DNA of 64,000 nt from contig VXBP01005057.1 in NCBI GenBank assembly GCA_013400115.1, positions 67,117 through 131,116 on the forward strand, given 5' to 3'. Under the pieces are notes generated by a model. It was not told the origin of the DNA and ran no database searches. It saw nothing but the letters and a program-made list of their open reading frames with translations. The stretch comes from Rhinopomastus cyanomelas (Eukaryota; Chordata; Aves; Bucerotiformes; Rhinopomastidae). Positions within the stretch are counted from its first letter, which is position 1, and each line of letters begins with the position of its first letter. Position numbers and translations under genes: made by a program. Shown here piece by piece: positions 1 through 11,171 of this stretch.

Positions 1-156
1 TTTTTTAGACATATATATTCAAAGGGAAATCTATCTACAATAGCTCATATGTAAACATTTTGCACAACATCCACATGGTCATGCAGTAACAAAATAACTA
101 ACTAAAGTTGTCTTCCCAAACTATCTCAAGTTACTACAGCACTCATTGGAGCATAT

Positions 157-240
157 CATCGAATCATAGAATCATTAGGGATTGGAAGGGACCCCGAAAG
201 ATCATCTAGTCCAATCCCCCTGCCACAGCAGGATCACTTC
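157..240 (-). mobile_element. CR1 3'-end fragment
   Basis: Reverse-complement CR1 tail: it starts with the terminal octamer-like motif (AATCATAGAATCAT on the plus strand), then GGGATTGGAAGGGACC and the usual segment ending in GCAGGATCACTT. Only the last ~80 bases are present, a severe 5' truncation typical of LINE insertion. Confidence 0.9.
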
Positions 241-1556
241 ACTGGAGAAGTTATGGAATCAGAATCATCATACATTTATGTTAGAAACAAACCAAACCTC
301 AATAAATACATTGCATTACTTTAACGTCACTAATTTCCATGTTCTTCTGAAAGACTGACCATTATTTTTCTTTAAATTTTGTGAAAAAAGATCGAAACCT
401 TTCATGGATCAAGATGTCTGTCTACTTGAATAACACAAACAGACATTAGGGTTTTTCTTCTTTAAAAAAGGTTTTTATAGAAAGAAGAAAAATGCCTGCC
501 ATCTCAGTTGTAGAAAGGAAACCGAATATGTTACAAGAAATATAAGATGAACCCAGACCCTGATTAGCATCAAAGAAATATCGTGTCCCAAACTTCCACT
601 AAAGTCAATGGGAATCAGGGGTGTTCAATGAGTCTCAGGAGGTATTGAACACATTATACAACATGGCCCTACATGTACAGATGTAGACACATTGAAGAGG
701 GGTGTGATAATTATAAACCCACCATCACCATGATAATCCTGTAAGTTAAAAGGCATTCCAAATGTAACCTTTAGTCTGTTCTGGTTTTGTTCTTCTCCCC
801 GCACCCCCCCCCCCCCCCCTNNNNNNNNNNNNNNNNNNNNNNNNNNNNNNNNNNNAATTATGGAAAAGGCAGCACCTTAACTGTTTCCACAATGGAATGA
901 AACCAGTGAAGTGGAATGCACATAAGAAAGAAATTGCTATTGATCTCAGCCCAGGCCACACCATGCCTTGCATAGCAAATGGTTTCCATTACTTTACTAT
1001 CTTAAGATAATTAATGTGCAGTCACTGCCCCTATCTTATGTTATTGGTCATTCTGATACTGTTCAATTCCTACAAGGCAATTTTACATTTTAGATGGGAG
1101 AGGCTTCATCAGTAACTGTCATTTGGTGATAATTTTATAAGTCATGATGCCACCTACCCAATCCAATCTTTAAAATATGCACTTCATAGCTGATTGACCT
1201 CCTGCTGCATACAGTAATTCTCTTCATTGAGGGTTTTTTCAAATATTATTGAAAATGTAAATATATGTATAATATATTAAAACTTTGAGAAAAATCTTTG
1301 CCTCTTTCAACATGATCTCTTATTTGTTTCCCTGAAAAGTTATTTTTTAATTTAGCCAAATGATATTCACTGAAATACTGTACATATTTCTAACATTGAT
1401 GCATTAATACTTCTATAAGCACACAGCACAGTTCTATTTTACAATCATGTCTTCCTGGTACAATTTAAATAAATTTCATTTCAGAAATTTACGCACAACT
1501 TAACATGTTAACTCACACTTTCTCATCACATAACATACAGTATATAGAAATATTAC
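241..1556. other. MYT1L intron (after exon 5), no further gene seen
   Basis: Mostly AT-rich unique sequence. It contains the C16 homopolymer and assembly gap listed separately. I found no MYT1-type finger exon (CPTPGC) here, so the next coding exon lies beyond position 1. Confidence 0.7.
804..855. other. C16 homopolymer followed by 35-base assembly gap
   Basis: Positions 804-819 are sixteen consecutive C, then T, then N from 821 to 855. The homopolymer probably caused the gap; true length is unknown. Confidence 0.95.
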
Positions 1557-2534
1557 CTTTACCATAATATGGCTTTTTGACATGGCCGTCACTGGTTTTA
1601 GGCTTCCTGTCATCTCCAGAAAGGTGTCTTGGAGACTGTTCCTCAAATGATCTCATATTATCCCTCCTTCCAGCTTCCACTGCCATTTTTTCTCTCATGG
1701 CTTTTGCTCTCTCAGTTTCCAAAGCAATTGCTTTTTCAAGCAGGGTTAAGTTACCTTTTGTCATATCAAATACTTCTTCAGACCTATCTGAAGTAATAGA
1801 GGTGGTATCATCGTCTCTTTCATGACAACCATCCTCCTTTGCACAGCTAGAAAAAGTCCTAGATCTGGGGCTCAACTGTTCTTCAAGTCTCATTAGGTTC
1901 ATCATATCAGAGTAATTCCGGTCTGGTGTTCTTCCTTGGAAGTCATCTTCTTGCCTGACATGCTGGCGAGTGTTCATGTTTTGCTGTTGGTTTCTTTCCT
2001 GCGGGTTTGTCTCACTGAGTTTCCTAGCCAGATCAAAACACTGGTTCCTTAAGCACTCCAAACTGCTGAGACATACCTCTTCATCACTCTCCTCCACCAT
2101 TTTTTCTGTAAGTCCATTGTTAACAGGCTTTCCTAGCATTACAAAGTTCATATTCCTATTATCTTGCTGTGAAGTATTGTCTGCATAATTTCTGTCATTA
2201 ATGTTTTCTGAAAGCACTACACCATGTCCTTGTGCTAGCAATTTAAGGGAGTCCACTGTTTCCCTAACAACATCACTGTCTAAATCTAAACTCAGCTCAC
2301 TTTTCCGACCAATATTTTCATTTTTGTCACTATCATCTTCCAGACTATTAGATGTATTGCTGTTCATTTCTGATTCTGTCCTGGCTCTGTATGCTGCATC
2401 CTCTGCAATTTTGCCAAGATTTAACAATGACTTGGCCACCAGTTCATCGTAATTATCATACTCATCATTATTGTTATCGTCTTTTTCTGTGTCTTGCATT
2501 ATTCGAGTATTGTGACAATTCATTTGATGGTCTT
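1557..2534 (-). CDS. MYT1L: MYT1L coding exon 5 (large exon, pre-finger-2 region)
   Basis: A 978-nt exon encoding residues 176-501 (two bases of Glu176 to the first base of codon 502). It begins EDHQMNCHNTRIMQDTEKD and ends VKKPYYGK before donor GTAATATT. The acceptor is TTTATGCAG behind a roughly 60-nt polypyrimidine run. The segment holds the conserved MYT1L features SLLNLGKIAEDAAYRARTE, LSSLECLRNQCFDLARKLSE, and NLTLLEKAIALETERAKAM, a predicted helical stretch. It is rich in Ser, Asp, Glu and Asn, largely disordered apart from these helices, and lies between zinc finger 1 and the finger 2/3 pair, in the region known from studies of mouse Myt1l to carry a neuronal-repression function. There is no internal stop. 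Any apparent protein extending above 2534 is intron translated through the pyrimidine tract. Confidence 0.96.
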
Positions 2535-2602
2535 CTGCATAAAAAAACAGAAACAAAGAAAGAAACAAAGAAAGAAAGAAAAAGGAAAAGAAAAGAAAAA
2601 AG
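2535..2602 (-). promoter_or_regulatory. Long polypyrimidine tract and 3' splice site of MYT1L exon 5
   Basis: On the minus strand this is an almost pure run of T and C with repeated TTTCTTT and TTCTTTC units, ending TTTTTTTATGCAG at the exon. It functions as the 3' splice-site pyrimidine tract. The repeated UUCUUU/UCUUU units are the preferred targets of PTB proteins, so PTBP1/PTBP2 control is possible but inferred. Confidence 0.6.
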
Positions 2603-5600
2603 TGGCTACAATTGGAACTGTACTTGCAAACACATGGACAGAAAACAAACTGCATGTCAAATATTGTTAATCATACAGCAATTCTACAGCACTAAGGCCC
2701 ATGTGAAGTGAATTTCTCTATAGCCCATAAGGGTATTTTTGTTTGTTATTTACATGAATTTCTTACATAGAATCTATAAGAAAAGGCAATCAAAATGCTA
2801 ATTTCTAGTACTGCTGAATGTTAGGGCATAAATACTTATGCTTCTCATTTCATTTCTATATTTATAGTTTTATTACAATCATATTGTAATATAACATAAT
2901 TGCCTATGTTTCCAACTTTTCTCACTCCCTTATCTCCTGTAAATACGGTAGATGGCAAAGGAGTGAGTACTACTCGATTTATTCTCTGACTGATGAATTC
3001 CATTGCCAAAAGAGAAAGAATATACACCAAGCAGGACTTCTTGAACACCATAAACACCTTTAACTCTAGATCACCAACAACTAACCAAGATCAAAATGGC
3101 ATTTTACTTAGTGGATCCATCAGCAGAAATAAAAATCTTTGAGATTAACTATGCAAACCTTGAAAAAGTTAAGAATTGCAAGAGTGGTTACATGAAAGGA
3201 GGATAGAGGCAATTATATGCATAATATAATTTTAAGTAAATATGCTACCGCAAATTATATGACAATACATACATTGTAAGGTTGGTTCTTATCTACCGTA
3301 TTTTGTGTATTGTAACATGATGGTGCTCAGTTACCACGTTTGACTTAGCGCTGTTTTAGTAACTGTTGAGTTACGGAGGGACAACTTAATAAAATGGAGC
3401 CAATGTGAGGCCCTGAGGGTGAGATTCATCTCACCTAACTTCAGACATGACCAAGGCAGGCATTTATATCTGAGTAAGCCATTCAGTGTTCTTGTTCTTT
3501 GTCAGTAAGAGAAGCAAACACTGGAAGGATACTGTCCACCTGATCTGGTTAAAGTATCTTCTTGACAATAAAATCAATGACTACTAGTAGTGCCTGTTTC
3601 TCTTCATTGACAACAAAGGAACTCAGACTAGATGCCTACCTTAAAGATACCCACATTTGGTCTGATGAATATCATTCAGAGAGCATTTTCTGATACCTAT
3701 TTTTACTCAGAAGTTGTATCATTCTTAGAACCATTCTTAAAACACATATACATTCATAATTATTTGCTAATGAATGTCTCATAAATTATGTTTTGATAAT
3801 TGGCTGCTTAAACAACTGGAGAAAGATGTTCCTGAGTCTGTCATTTCACTGAAACCCATTTTTTCAGCTGCTGCAAACTGAAAGAAGTCAGAAGAGCTAG
3901 GACAATTAATACCTGCTCAAGAGCTAGTCTATCAATCTCTGTTAGCATCTTTTCAGCTCTCACAGATTTTCAACAACTGTACACCTAAATATGTAGATTT
4001 CCTAGAGTGTTTTGGGTTAAACAAACTAAAGGTGGAAATTTCAAGTAGTACGTGGCTTGTATGCTAACATTTTGAAAAGAGGAAATATTTTTTAATAAAA
4101 ATAATTTTTATGTCAGTGGACAAAGTAATAAATCAGAGTTTTAAATACAAAGCTCAACAGCACAATAATCAATATTTAAGCCACAGGATAGTACTCCTAC
4201 ACAGTGGTTAGGGATCCTGGGATGATAGTAGGCTGTAGTTAAGCAGCAAAGCTGGTAGATAACTAGGCTACATCTATGGAAAAATGCCTTAGTGGTAAAA
4301 TATTATATAATGTGTATATATATACTGTACTTTACTACAAGGGAAAGATAATTTAATAGGAAAGGATGTATGATATTTTTACATGACATGATATTTGAAG
4401 TCACTAATGGATATTTCTCATCCAAGGTGGTTTTATTTTAGTTGTGGTTGTCCTCAAGATAATAATAATTCATGTCTATGTTTCAGCCCTTCAAACAAAA
4501 AGTATATCAGAGTATCAGATCTTCAGTATAGAAATAAGGGATGCCACTTCCTATATGAAAAATTTTCATCTTGGATGATTGCACAGAAATCAGCAGTTAA
4601 GATAATTAGTTTGTTTGAAAAATCAGTATTTGAATACACAAATAATAATTTCCTAAAATGAATTGTACAAACAAAACACACCTCAATTTAAATAGTAAGG
4701 ATAAAACCTGATGCCAAGAAGATTGTTTAGTATTAACTGCTGCTTTTGTGGGCTGCTTCTTGTAACTATCTGACAGGCAGTCAGATGTAGCATAAGGATA
4801 GTCATTGTAATTAAACAAGCAGTGAACTATAGCTCCAAAATTGCCAGTGCCTTCAGGTTTATGATGAGGTATCTATAGAGTGGTGAACGCAGTCCAAGTC
4901 TAGTTTTAAAAGAAATGAAGAGTAGGAAAAGCCTCATATTTTCTCAAACCATCCAAAGAACTGTTCAGGTACGCTGTGCCTATTCTAGGCTAACTTTTGA
5001 AATGAGAAAATTTTCAGGTTTGTTTTAAAAAAGAGGTTTTGTGTTTGCTTTTACATAGAGTCATGTAATGATCACCAATGGGAGGAATATGCTATGCTTT
5101 GCCTCCACAAAAGTGAAAAGTCAAAATACAGATCACGTACTGTATGAGTGAAGACATGTAAATTCCTTTTGAGTAGGTGAAGCTGGGTGAAAGCTGTACC
5201 TATATTATTTTCTATTCTGTTTGTTTGGTTATATCCTTTTCAGTTCTCCTGCCCGTTCAATCCTAAAAAGAAGAAAAAAAAAAGATGGTGGAGGAGAAGA
5301 AAGGGTGAAGAATGAATGAGGCAGATGAAAGAAGCAGGAAAACAAAGTATTTTAATCAAGTTTCATTCCTCCTCTTTTAACTTATGGCCTTTTTTTGCAT
5401 CTACTTTCTTTAAAAATTATTGTGCTCCTGTTCTTTCTCTCTATGCAGCAGTTAATTTTAATGAAAATTATATTTATACAGACTACGTTGTCAATATCTG
5501 TTGGCTGTAGGGTCTCCTCTAGTGAAGCACTCGTGTCACCTGTCTACTAAACTGAAATTTTAAGTACTGAATTATTTTGTGTTAAGTCTTCTGAAAAGTA

Positions 5601-6203
5601 TGCCAGCCTAGTATCTCTATCTGAACCTATGTGCCTTGTCTTTGATTCACATCTATAAAACCTAATCTTGCTTTTGATTTGCTGTTCTATGATTACTAAG
5701 ATTTAACCTTTAACTCAGTAACTACTTTTACACTGTAATGTTTAATTGCACTTGGTTAAATGATGGCAAAATATTCAGGAATATAAAACTTATTCTACAC
5801 CTTACATAAGTTTTGCAACCATTGACCCAAACTATAGGTTTTTCCTTGGTACAGAGGCTGACATTGTCTCAAAAAGAAACAAGTTAGCCACTTTTGGTAA
5901 AGAGCACACAAAGTTATCACATATCCCTTTTCTGTTAGCTCTAGGGTTGCATGGACAAGAAATATGCAACAGAGTTTAAAATTAGTATCAAATTACATTA
6001 GCCCTTACCCACACAATGCTCTGACAATTTAGGTTATCTTGTTTACGAAATTTGTTCTTTTAACTCCCAGCGGATACTACAAACAACAGGAGGGAAATTA
6101 TAGTGAAGAGTATGTGGAATAGTTATAAAGAGCTTTAGCCATCTCGACAGAAGTGCACTCTTGTATTACACTAAAAAAAAGAGTGAATAATTTGATTTCT
6201 TTT
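2603..6203. other. MYT1L intron 4, unique AT-rich sequence
   Basis: No ORF or CR1 copy recognised. A segment around 3300-3660 has the look of an old interspersed repeat and includes an 18-bp palindrome at 3418-3435, but I could not assign a family. Confidence 0.5.
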
Positions 6204-6412
6204 TGCATCTTTCATCCAAGGATCTCAAAGCACTTTACAAACATTTTAAAAAGCCTCACAACACCCCTGTGAGGTAGGTAGTTTAACCCCATTTTACAGA
6301 TGGGAAACTGAGACACAGAGAAGCTGAGTGACTCTTTCCATGCCATACCAAGAGTCACTGGAGAATAAGGATTATAGCCTCTACATCCTTAATTGTCTCC
6401 TCCCTTTGTTCC
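6204..6412 (+). mobile_element. MIR-like ancient SINE fragment
   Basis: Contains the conserved MIR core and 3' half: CTCAAAGCACTTTACAAACA, CCTCACAACACCCCTGTGAG, CCCCATTTTACAGATGGGAA, and AACTGAGACACAGAGAAGC followed by GTGACT. This is the ancient amniote MIR (tRNA-derived SINE) signature, well preserved for its age and without a visible tRNA-like head. Confidence 0.8.
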
Positions 6413-8114
6413 TATTGCATCCATATTTAAATATTTTTTTCACAGAAGAAATGGCTTGCTGTTTTTAGTGTAGAGTCACACAAAACAGCACTTTCTTTTT
6501 GAAAAGAAAATACACAGCATTTTGTTTGAGAGATTCTGCAGAGAGAGGCAATGATACTTTAGCAATAGCAGCTACATTCCTACCAAAAGCCGGACTTCAG
6601 AAACAAGATTTCCCAAACATGTAGCCCATATTATCAAATTACTCACTTTTTCCCAAGAATGGGATAACATGATGGCTAACAATCTGAACTTCTGTGTGGT
6701 TATGCAGGATTCCTGCCCAGATGTGTGGTTTCCTTATCCAGGCAGAGCTGCCTGTTTTAAAATGACTGCTCTTGCTACTGCCACCTGTTTGCTTATAAGT
6801 GCTCAGCATATGATACCACTGAATCATAATTTTTCTCCATCTAAACTGTACATGCATACACAGATCTCCTCATTACCATCTATGATAACTAATCTACAAG
6901 ACATACTTAGTAAGACCATGTTAGCTCAAATGAATGCCAAATCTTAGAAAGTTATAACATCTGTGTGACAGGGAGTTTGTACTACTTCTTTTGGAAAATC
7001 CTAGGTGTAATGAAGATGAAAACATGGAAAACTTAGAGACCTCTTAACTTCTCCCTTCCACACTGAAGAAATAGCGCATTCATATAACTCTGTAAGGGCC
7101 TAAGCAAGGTCTCTCAAAGCCTGAACACTCCTACTGACACGGGATTTGGATCAGAACTCCAGCTTTTGAATACGTTTATTTCACATATGCACTGAACACT
7201 GAAGTTGACCATGTGCAATTCTTCCCTGATCTCTGAAAAGGTTCCTGAAGTTCTTTCACACTGTAAGTACTTTAGGTAAAGGCCAAAGCAAATTGTTTTC
7301 ACAGTAGTTGATTCCTTTATGGACCTTTCATTACCTAATGAAAGTCAAAAGGAAAGATAACTGTTAACTTATTAGTTGATGCACTTTAATTATTCCATTA
7401 CATCTAATCTTATTCACTCCTTCCCCCCAGCCTGCTACATCAACTTAAAATACTTATAATACTAGCACTTACTGTTTAGACTCTCCTACAATATTCAACA
7501 GTATTCAACTAATAACCAATCCTCAAAGTAAAATAAGGATAGAGTAGAAGTCATTAAGTGTGGCAAGGAAGGTCTGAGATAAAGAACACAGAGCATCACA
7601 GTAGGATTCAGTATTATAAACCAGAATTGAAAGACCACAGAGCAAGCCCATACAAACTTTTAAATAATTGCTGGCTTACTGTGTCTTTTCTTACCTTACT
7701 TCATTTTTCTGTTGCCTTTTGACCTTTCCATTTTCTGTGGTTTCCATCTTTTATCTGGTTTTGCTCACTGAAAAATTAAGTACTCCTTTCTCCATACTTC
7801 CCTCTAAGGACAAAAGGGCATCTTCACAGATCTGAATATCTTTCCTGTTGTGATTGCTGACATATAAAAGCATTCTTTGTTTGTGATTTTAAAATACATT
7901 TTAAGTTAATAAGTTATTTTGACATAACAACATCTTGTAGGTTTATCTTTCTATACCATTAAGTGTATTGTCAACTAAATTCAAAAGCATAATCAGTGTC
8001 CTGAAATACTTGGTTTCCTTTGGTCTGATGATCCTTACAACCTGTTCTAATGTGAAACCTGTTTCTGTGAGACATGAATGACTAACATCCTAATGTACAA
8101 ATACTCACAGACTC
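6413..8114. other. MYT1L intron 4, unique sequence
   Basis: AT-rich, with short open frames only, none resembling a known protein. Nothing else supported. Confidence 0.6.
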
Positions 8115-8669
8115 ACACAGAATCATAGAACATTAGGAATTGGAAGGGACTGCCAAAGATCCAATCCCCCTGCCAGCAGGATCAACTAGATCAAGCTGCA
8201 AAGGAACATGTCCTCCTGACACTCACTCTTCACATATTTATGACCATTAATGAGGTCACCCCTCAGTCTCCTCCAAGATAAAGAGACGCAGCTCCCATCA
8301 GGGAGAAATTCCACTCCCTTCATCATCTTTATGGCTCTGTGTGGCACTCTCCAGCAGTTCCATGTCCCTCCTGAACTGATGGAACCAGAACTGGACACAA
8401 TATTCCAGATGTGGTCTCACAGGGCAGAGAAGAAGAACCTCTCTCAATCTGCTAACTACCTCACTTCTGATCCACCCAGGAAGCCATTGGCCTTCTTGGC
8501 CACAAGGACAAAGTGCTGGCTCACGGTCCACCAGGACCCCCACATTCCTTTCTCCTGTACTGCTCTGCAACAGGTCAGTCCCCAACCTAGACTGGTACCT
8601 GAGGTAGTTCTTGCCTAGATGCAAAATTCTACGCTTGTCTTTGTTATAGTTCATTACATTTCTCCCTAC

Positions 8670-9098
8670 TCACGTCTCCAGACTGTCTAGATTCCGTTGA
8701 ATGGCAGCACAGCCTGCTGGTGTGTCAGCCACCCCACCCAGCTTTGTGTCATTAGCAAACTTGCTGACAGTGCACCCTAACCCCTCATCCAAGTCATTAA
8801 TGAATAGATTGAACAGGACTGGTCCCAGTACTGACTCTTGGGGCACCCCACTAGATACAGGCCTCCAACTAGACTGTGTACCATTGACTACTCTCTGGCT
8901 TCTATCCTGCAGCCAGTTCACAATCCACCTCACTACCAAATTGTACAGAACATACTGTCTCAGTTTGGTTGCGTGGATGCTGTGGGAGACTATGTCAAAT
9001 ACTTTCCTGAAGTCAAGAGAGAGCCCCCACAGAGGCAAAGCATGTGTACAGTATCTTTGCTTTCGCTGTATCCTCTGTATCCAGGGCACCCACCTCAT
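8670..9098 (-). pseudogene. CR1 ORF2 reverse transcriptase remnant (FAND)
   Basis: A 142-codon open stretch that encodes LDFRKVFDIVSHS, VVRWIVNWLQDRSQRVVNG, SSGVPQESVLGPVLFNLFI, NDLDEGLGCTVSKFANDTKL: RT palm motifs A to C of a CR1-clade LINE. The Asp in the FADD box is replaced by Asn at the first Asp position, which would abolish metal binding. It is part of the element at 8115-10262 and not a host gene. Confidence 0.85.
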
Positions 9099-9621
9099 TC
9101 AGCAGGGCGCCTACATTTCCTCTAGGTTTAGTTTTACCTGCAATGTATTGGAAGAAGCTCTTTTTGTTGCCCTTGACCTCTCTTGCAAGGTTTAATTCCA
9201 AGGAAGCCTTGGCTTTCCTAGCTGCATCCTTACACCCTCTGACTAGAGCCTTATAATCATCCCAACTGGCCACCTCCTTTTTCCATGACCTATAGGCTTT
9301 CTTCTTCTTCAGTTTGCCTAGCAGCTCTCTGTTTAACCACACAGGTCTTCTGGCTTCCTTCCTTGACTTCCTACCTGTTGGAATGCTCTTCTCTTGGGCC
9401 TCAAAGAAGTGGTTTTTGAATGCTAACCAAATATCTTGGGCCCCTTTACCTACCAGTACCCTGTCCCATGGGATTTCCCGTAGCAATTGCTTGAAAAGGC
9501 AACATTTTGCCCTCCCAAATTCCAGGATTGTGATTCTGCTAGGTATTCTGTTCCTACCACATGAGATTCTGAACTCCACCATCACATGGTCAGTGGAACC
9601 GAAGGTGCCCTCAACCTTCAC
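9013..9621 (-). pseudogene. CR1 ORF2 endonuclease/RT linker remnant
   Basis: An open frame of about 200 codons covering the end of the endonuclease domain and the basic linker before the RT, with RNRIPSRITILEFGRAKCCLF, then lysine-rich LKKKKAYRSWKKE, and LELNLAREVKGNKKSFFQYI. These are standard CR1 ORF2 landmarks and align with 46217-46927 of the plus-strand copy. The end runs over the deletion joint described for this element. Confidence 0.8.
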
Positions 9622-10677
9622 TGCTTAAACCAAACCGTCCTTGTTGGTAAGCACAAAATCCAGCAGTGCTCCTCTCCTAGTGGGCTCCTCCATCAAGTTG
9701 CTTTAGCAACTTGTCACCAAGGCACTGGAGGAACCTCCTGGACTGGAGATGGCTGGCTGAGTAGATCTTCAAGCAAGTATGAGGATACTTAAAAGCCCCC
9801 ATGAGATCCAGGATCCGTAGCTATGAGGCTGCTGTCTGCTGCCTGTAGAAAATCTCATCAACTTTCTCGTCCTGATCTGATGCCTGTAATAGACATCCAC
9901 CACACTGTCACCCATGCCAGCCTGGCCCTTAATCCACACCCACAAACTCTCAACTGTCTCTTCATGCACCCCTGCACAGAAATCAATAAATTCCAGTTGG
10001 TTTCTCATGTGAAGAGTAACTCCACCACCTCTCCTTGCTGACATGTCCCTCTTGAAAAGGACATAGCTGTCCATGATCACATTCCAGTCATGCAAGATGT
10101 CCCACTAGGTCTCTGTATTTGCCACCAGATCATAATCACCTGAGTGGACATTGATTTCTAACTCCTCCTGCTTATTCCCCATGCAGCTTGCATTGGTGTA
10201 CAGGCATTTCAGGGAGCGATCTGAGCCACCTGATTTCACCCTATGGAAGTGGGAGGCCTCCCTCGTCTTTATCAGATAAACTATTGGTAGAATTCGGTTA
10301 TTTCTATTATTATCACAAAATCTGGGTGGAATTTAGATATAAAATATCAGATAATCCAGAAGAATGAAGATGCAATAGAGTTGTAAAATGAGATCACTTG
10401 ATACTCATCCATGTTTTCCTGCCTTGAGTCCCTGTGAGCTACCTGTTTCAGTACAGAATTGGACAGCAATCTGAAGAGTCTGACAGCTTCTCTGGCAAGA
10501 TCATGGCTCTGGTAATTTTGCTTCAATGAAAGACTGCACCATCTTCTTAAAAAATATCTAGATTCTGAATTAGGCTGATCTGCTCCACTTAACATTTTGT
10601 CTTTTCATCACAAGGTGCTGATTTGTATTCTTGGAGATCTTGGAGTATCTCACAAGCAATCTGTATTGCACCAGTGC

Positions 10678-11120
10678 CACAAAATTATGGAGTAGCTGAG
10701 GCTAGAAGGGAGCTCTGGAGTTTATCTGGTCCAAGTTTTGTTCAGAAAAAGGTCAAGCTTAGAGCAGATTCTCAGGGGTCTATCCTGTCAGCCCAGTTTT
10801 GAGTATCTTTCAGGATGCAAGATACCACAGCATCTTTGGGAAATCTGTTTCAGTGTTTGACCACTCACATGGTGAAAAAAATCCTTCATTACTTCTGAAT
10901 GGGATTTCTTTTGTCACAACCTATGTCTGTTGTTTCTTATTCTGTCACTGCATACCTCCATTTTCTCTTTACTCTCCACATTATGGCCTTAGGTTTCTAC
11001 TCTGCCTTCTTTTCCTCAGGTGAATAAACTGTTCTTTCTCAGTTTCTTTTTGTATACCATTTATTGCAGCTCTGTAATTGTCTTGTTTATTTAAATGGAT
11101 TCCAGTAGTTCAAGGCTTTT
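10678..11120 (-). mobile_element. Old diverged CR1 fragment
   Basis: Recognisable but worn CR1 3' region on the minus strand: AGGCTAGAAGGGAGCTCTGG near the tail, then the region corresponding to 'cagtgtttgaccactc', TGGTGAAAAAAATCCTTC and the Leu/Val-rich 3' coding end. Clearly more diverged than other copies, so an older family. The right limit is uncertain and could include the hairpin repeats at 11123-11171. Confidence 0.65.
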
Positions 11121-11122
11121 TT

Positions 11123-11171
11123 CTACTGATGAGCTCCAAACTCATCAGTAGATGAACTCCAAATTCATCAG
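11123..11171. repeat. Two tandem 21-bp hairpin repeats with compensatory change
   Basis: Unit one, GATGAGCTCCAAACTCATC at 11128-11146, sits inside a perfect 11-bp stem with a 7-nt loop (11123-11151). Unit two, GATGAACTCCAAATTCATC at 11151-11169, keeps loop and stem while the closing G-C pair is changed to A-T on both sides. Confidence 0.8.

Larger units (their letters stand above)
8115..10262 (-). mobile_element. CR1 retrotransposon, 5'-truncated, internally deleted ORF2
   Basis: A 2.1-kb CR1 in gene-sense orientation. On the minus strand it runs from the endonuclease part of ORF2 (frames around 9769-10095, including a LHMRNQLEFIDF-type stretch), through the endonuclease/RT linker (9013-9621), to the reverse transcriptase (8670-9098, with GVPQ and VLGPVLFNLFINDLDEGL), the 3' UTR and the tail at 8115. 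The RT catalytic motif is FAND instead of FADD, and several frameshifts are present, so it is dead. Compared with the copy at 43724-48006, about 0.5 kb between the endonuclease linker (TTTGCCTCTGT) and the RT start (CTCTCTTGACTTCAG) is missing, as a clean internal deletion near 9040. Confidence 0.9.

Noticed and set aside
1577..2452. Plus-strand open frames opposite the large MYT1L exon
   Set aside because: Antisense shadows of a conserved coding exon with no similarity of their own.
2535..2655. N-terminal extension of the large MYT1L open frame with a Phe/Leu-rich start
   Set aside because: It is the intron pyrimidine tract translated in frame; the acceptor at 2536-2535 and phase match with exon 4 explain the real boundary.
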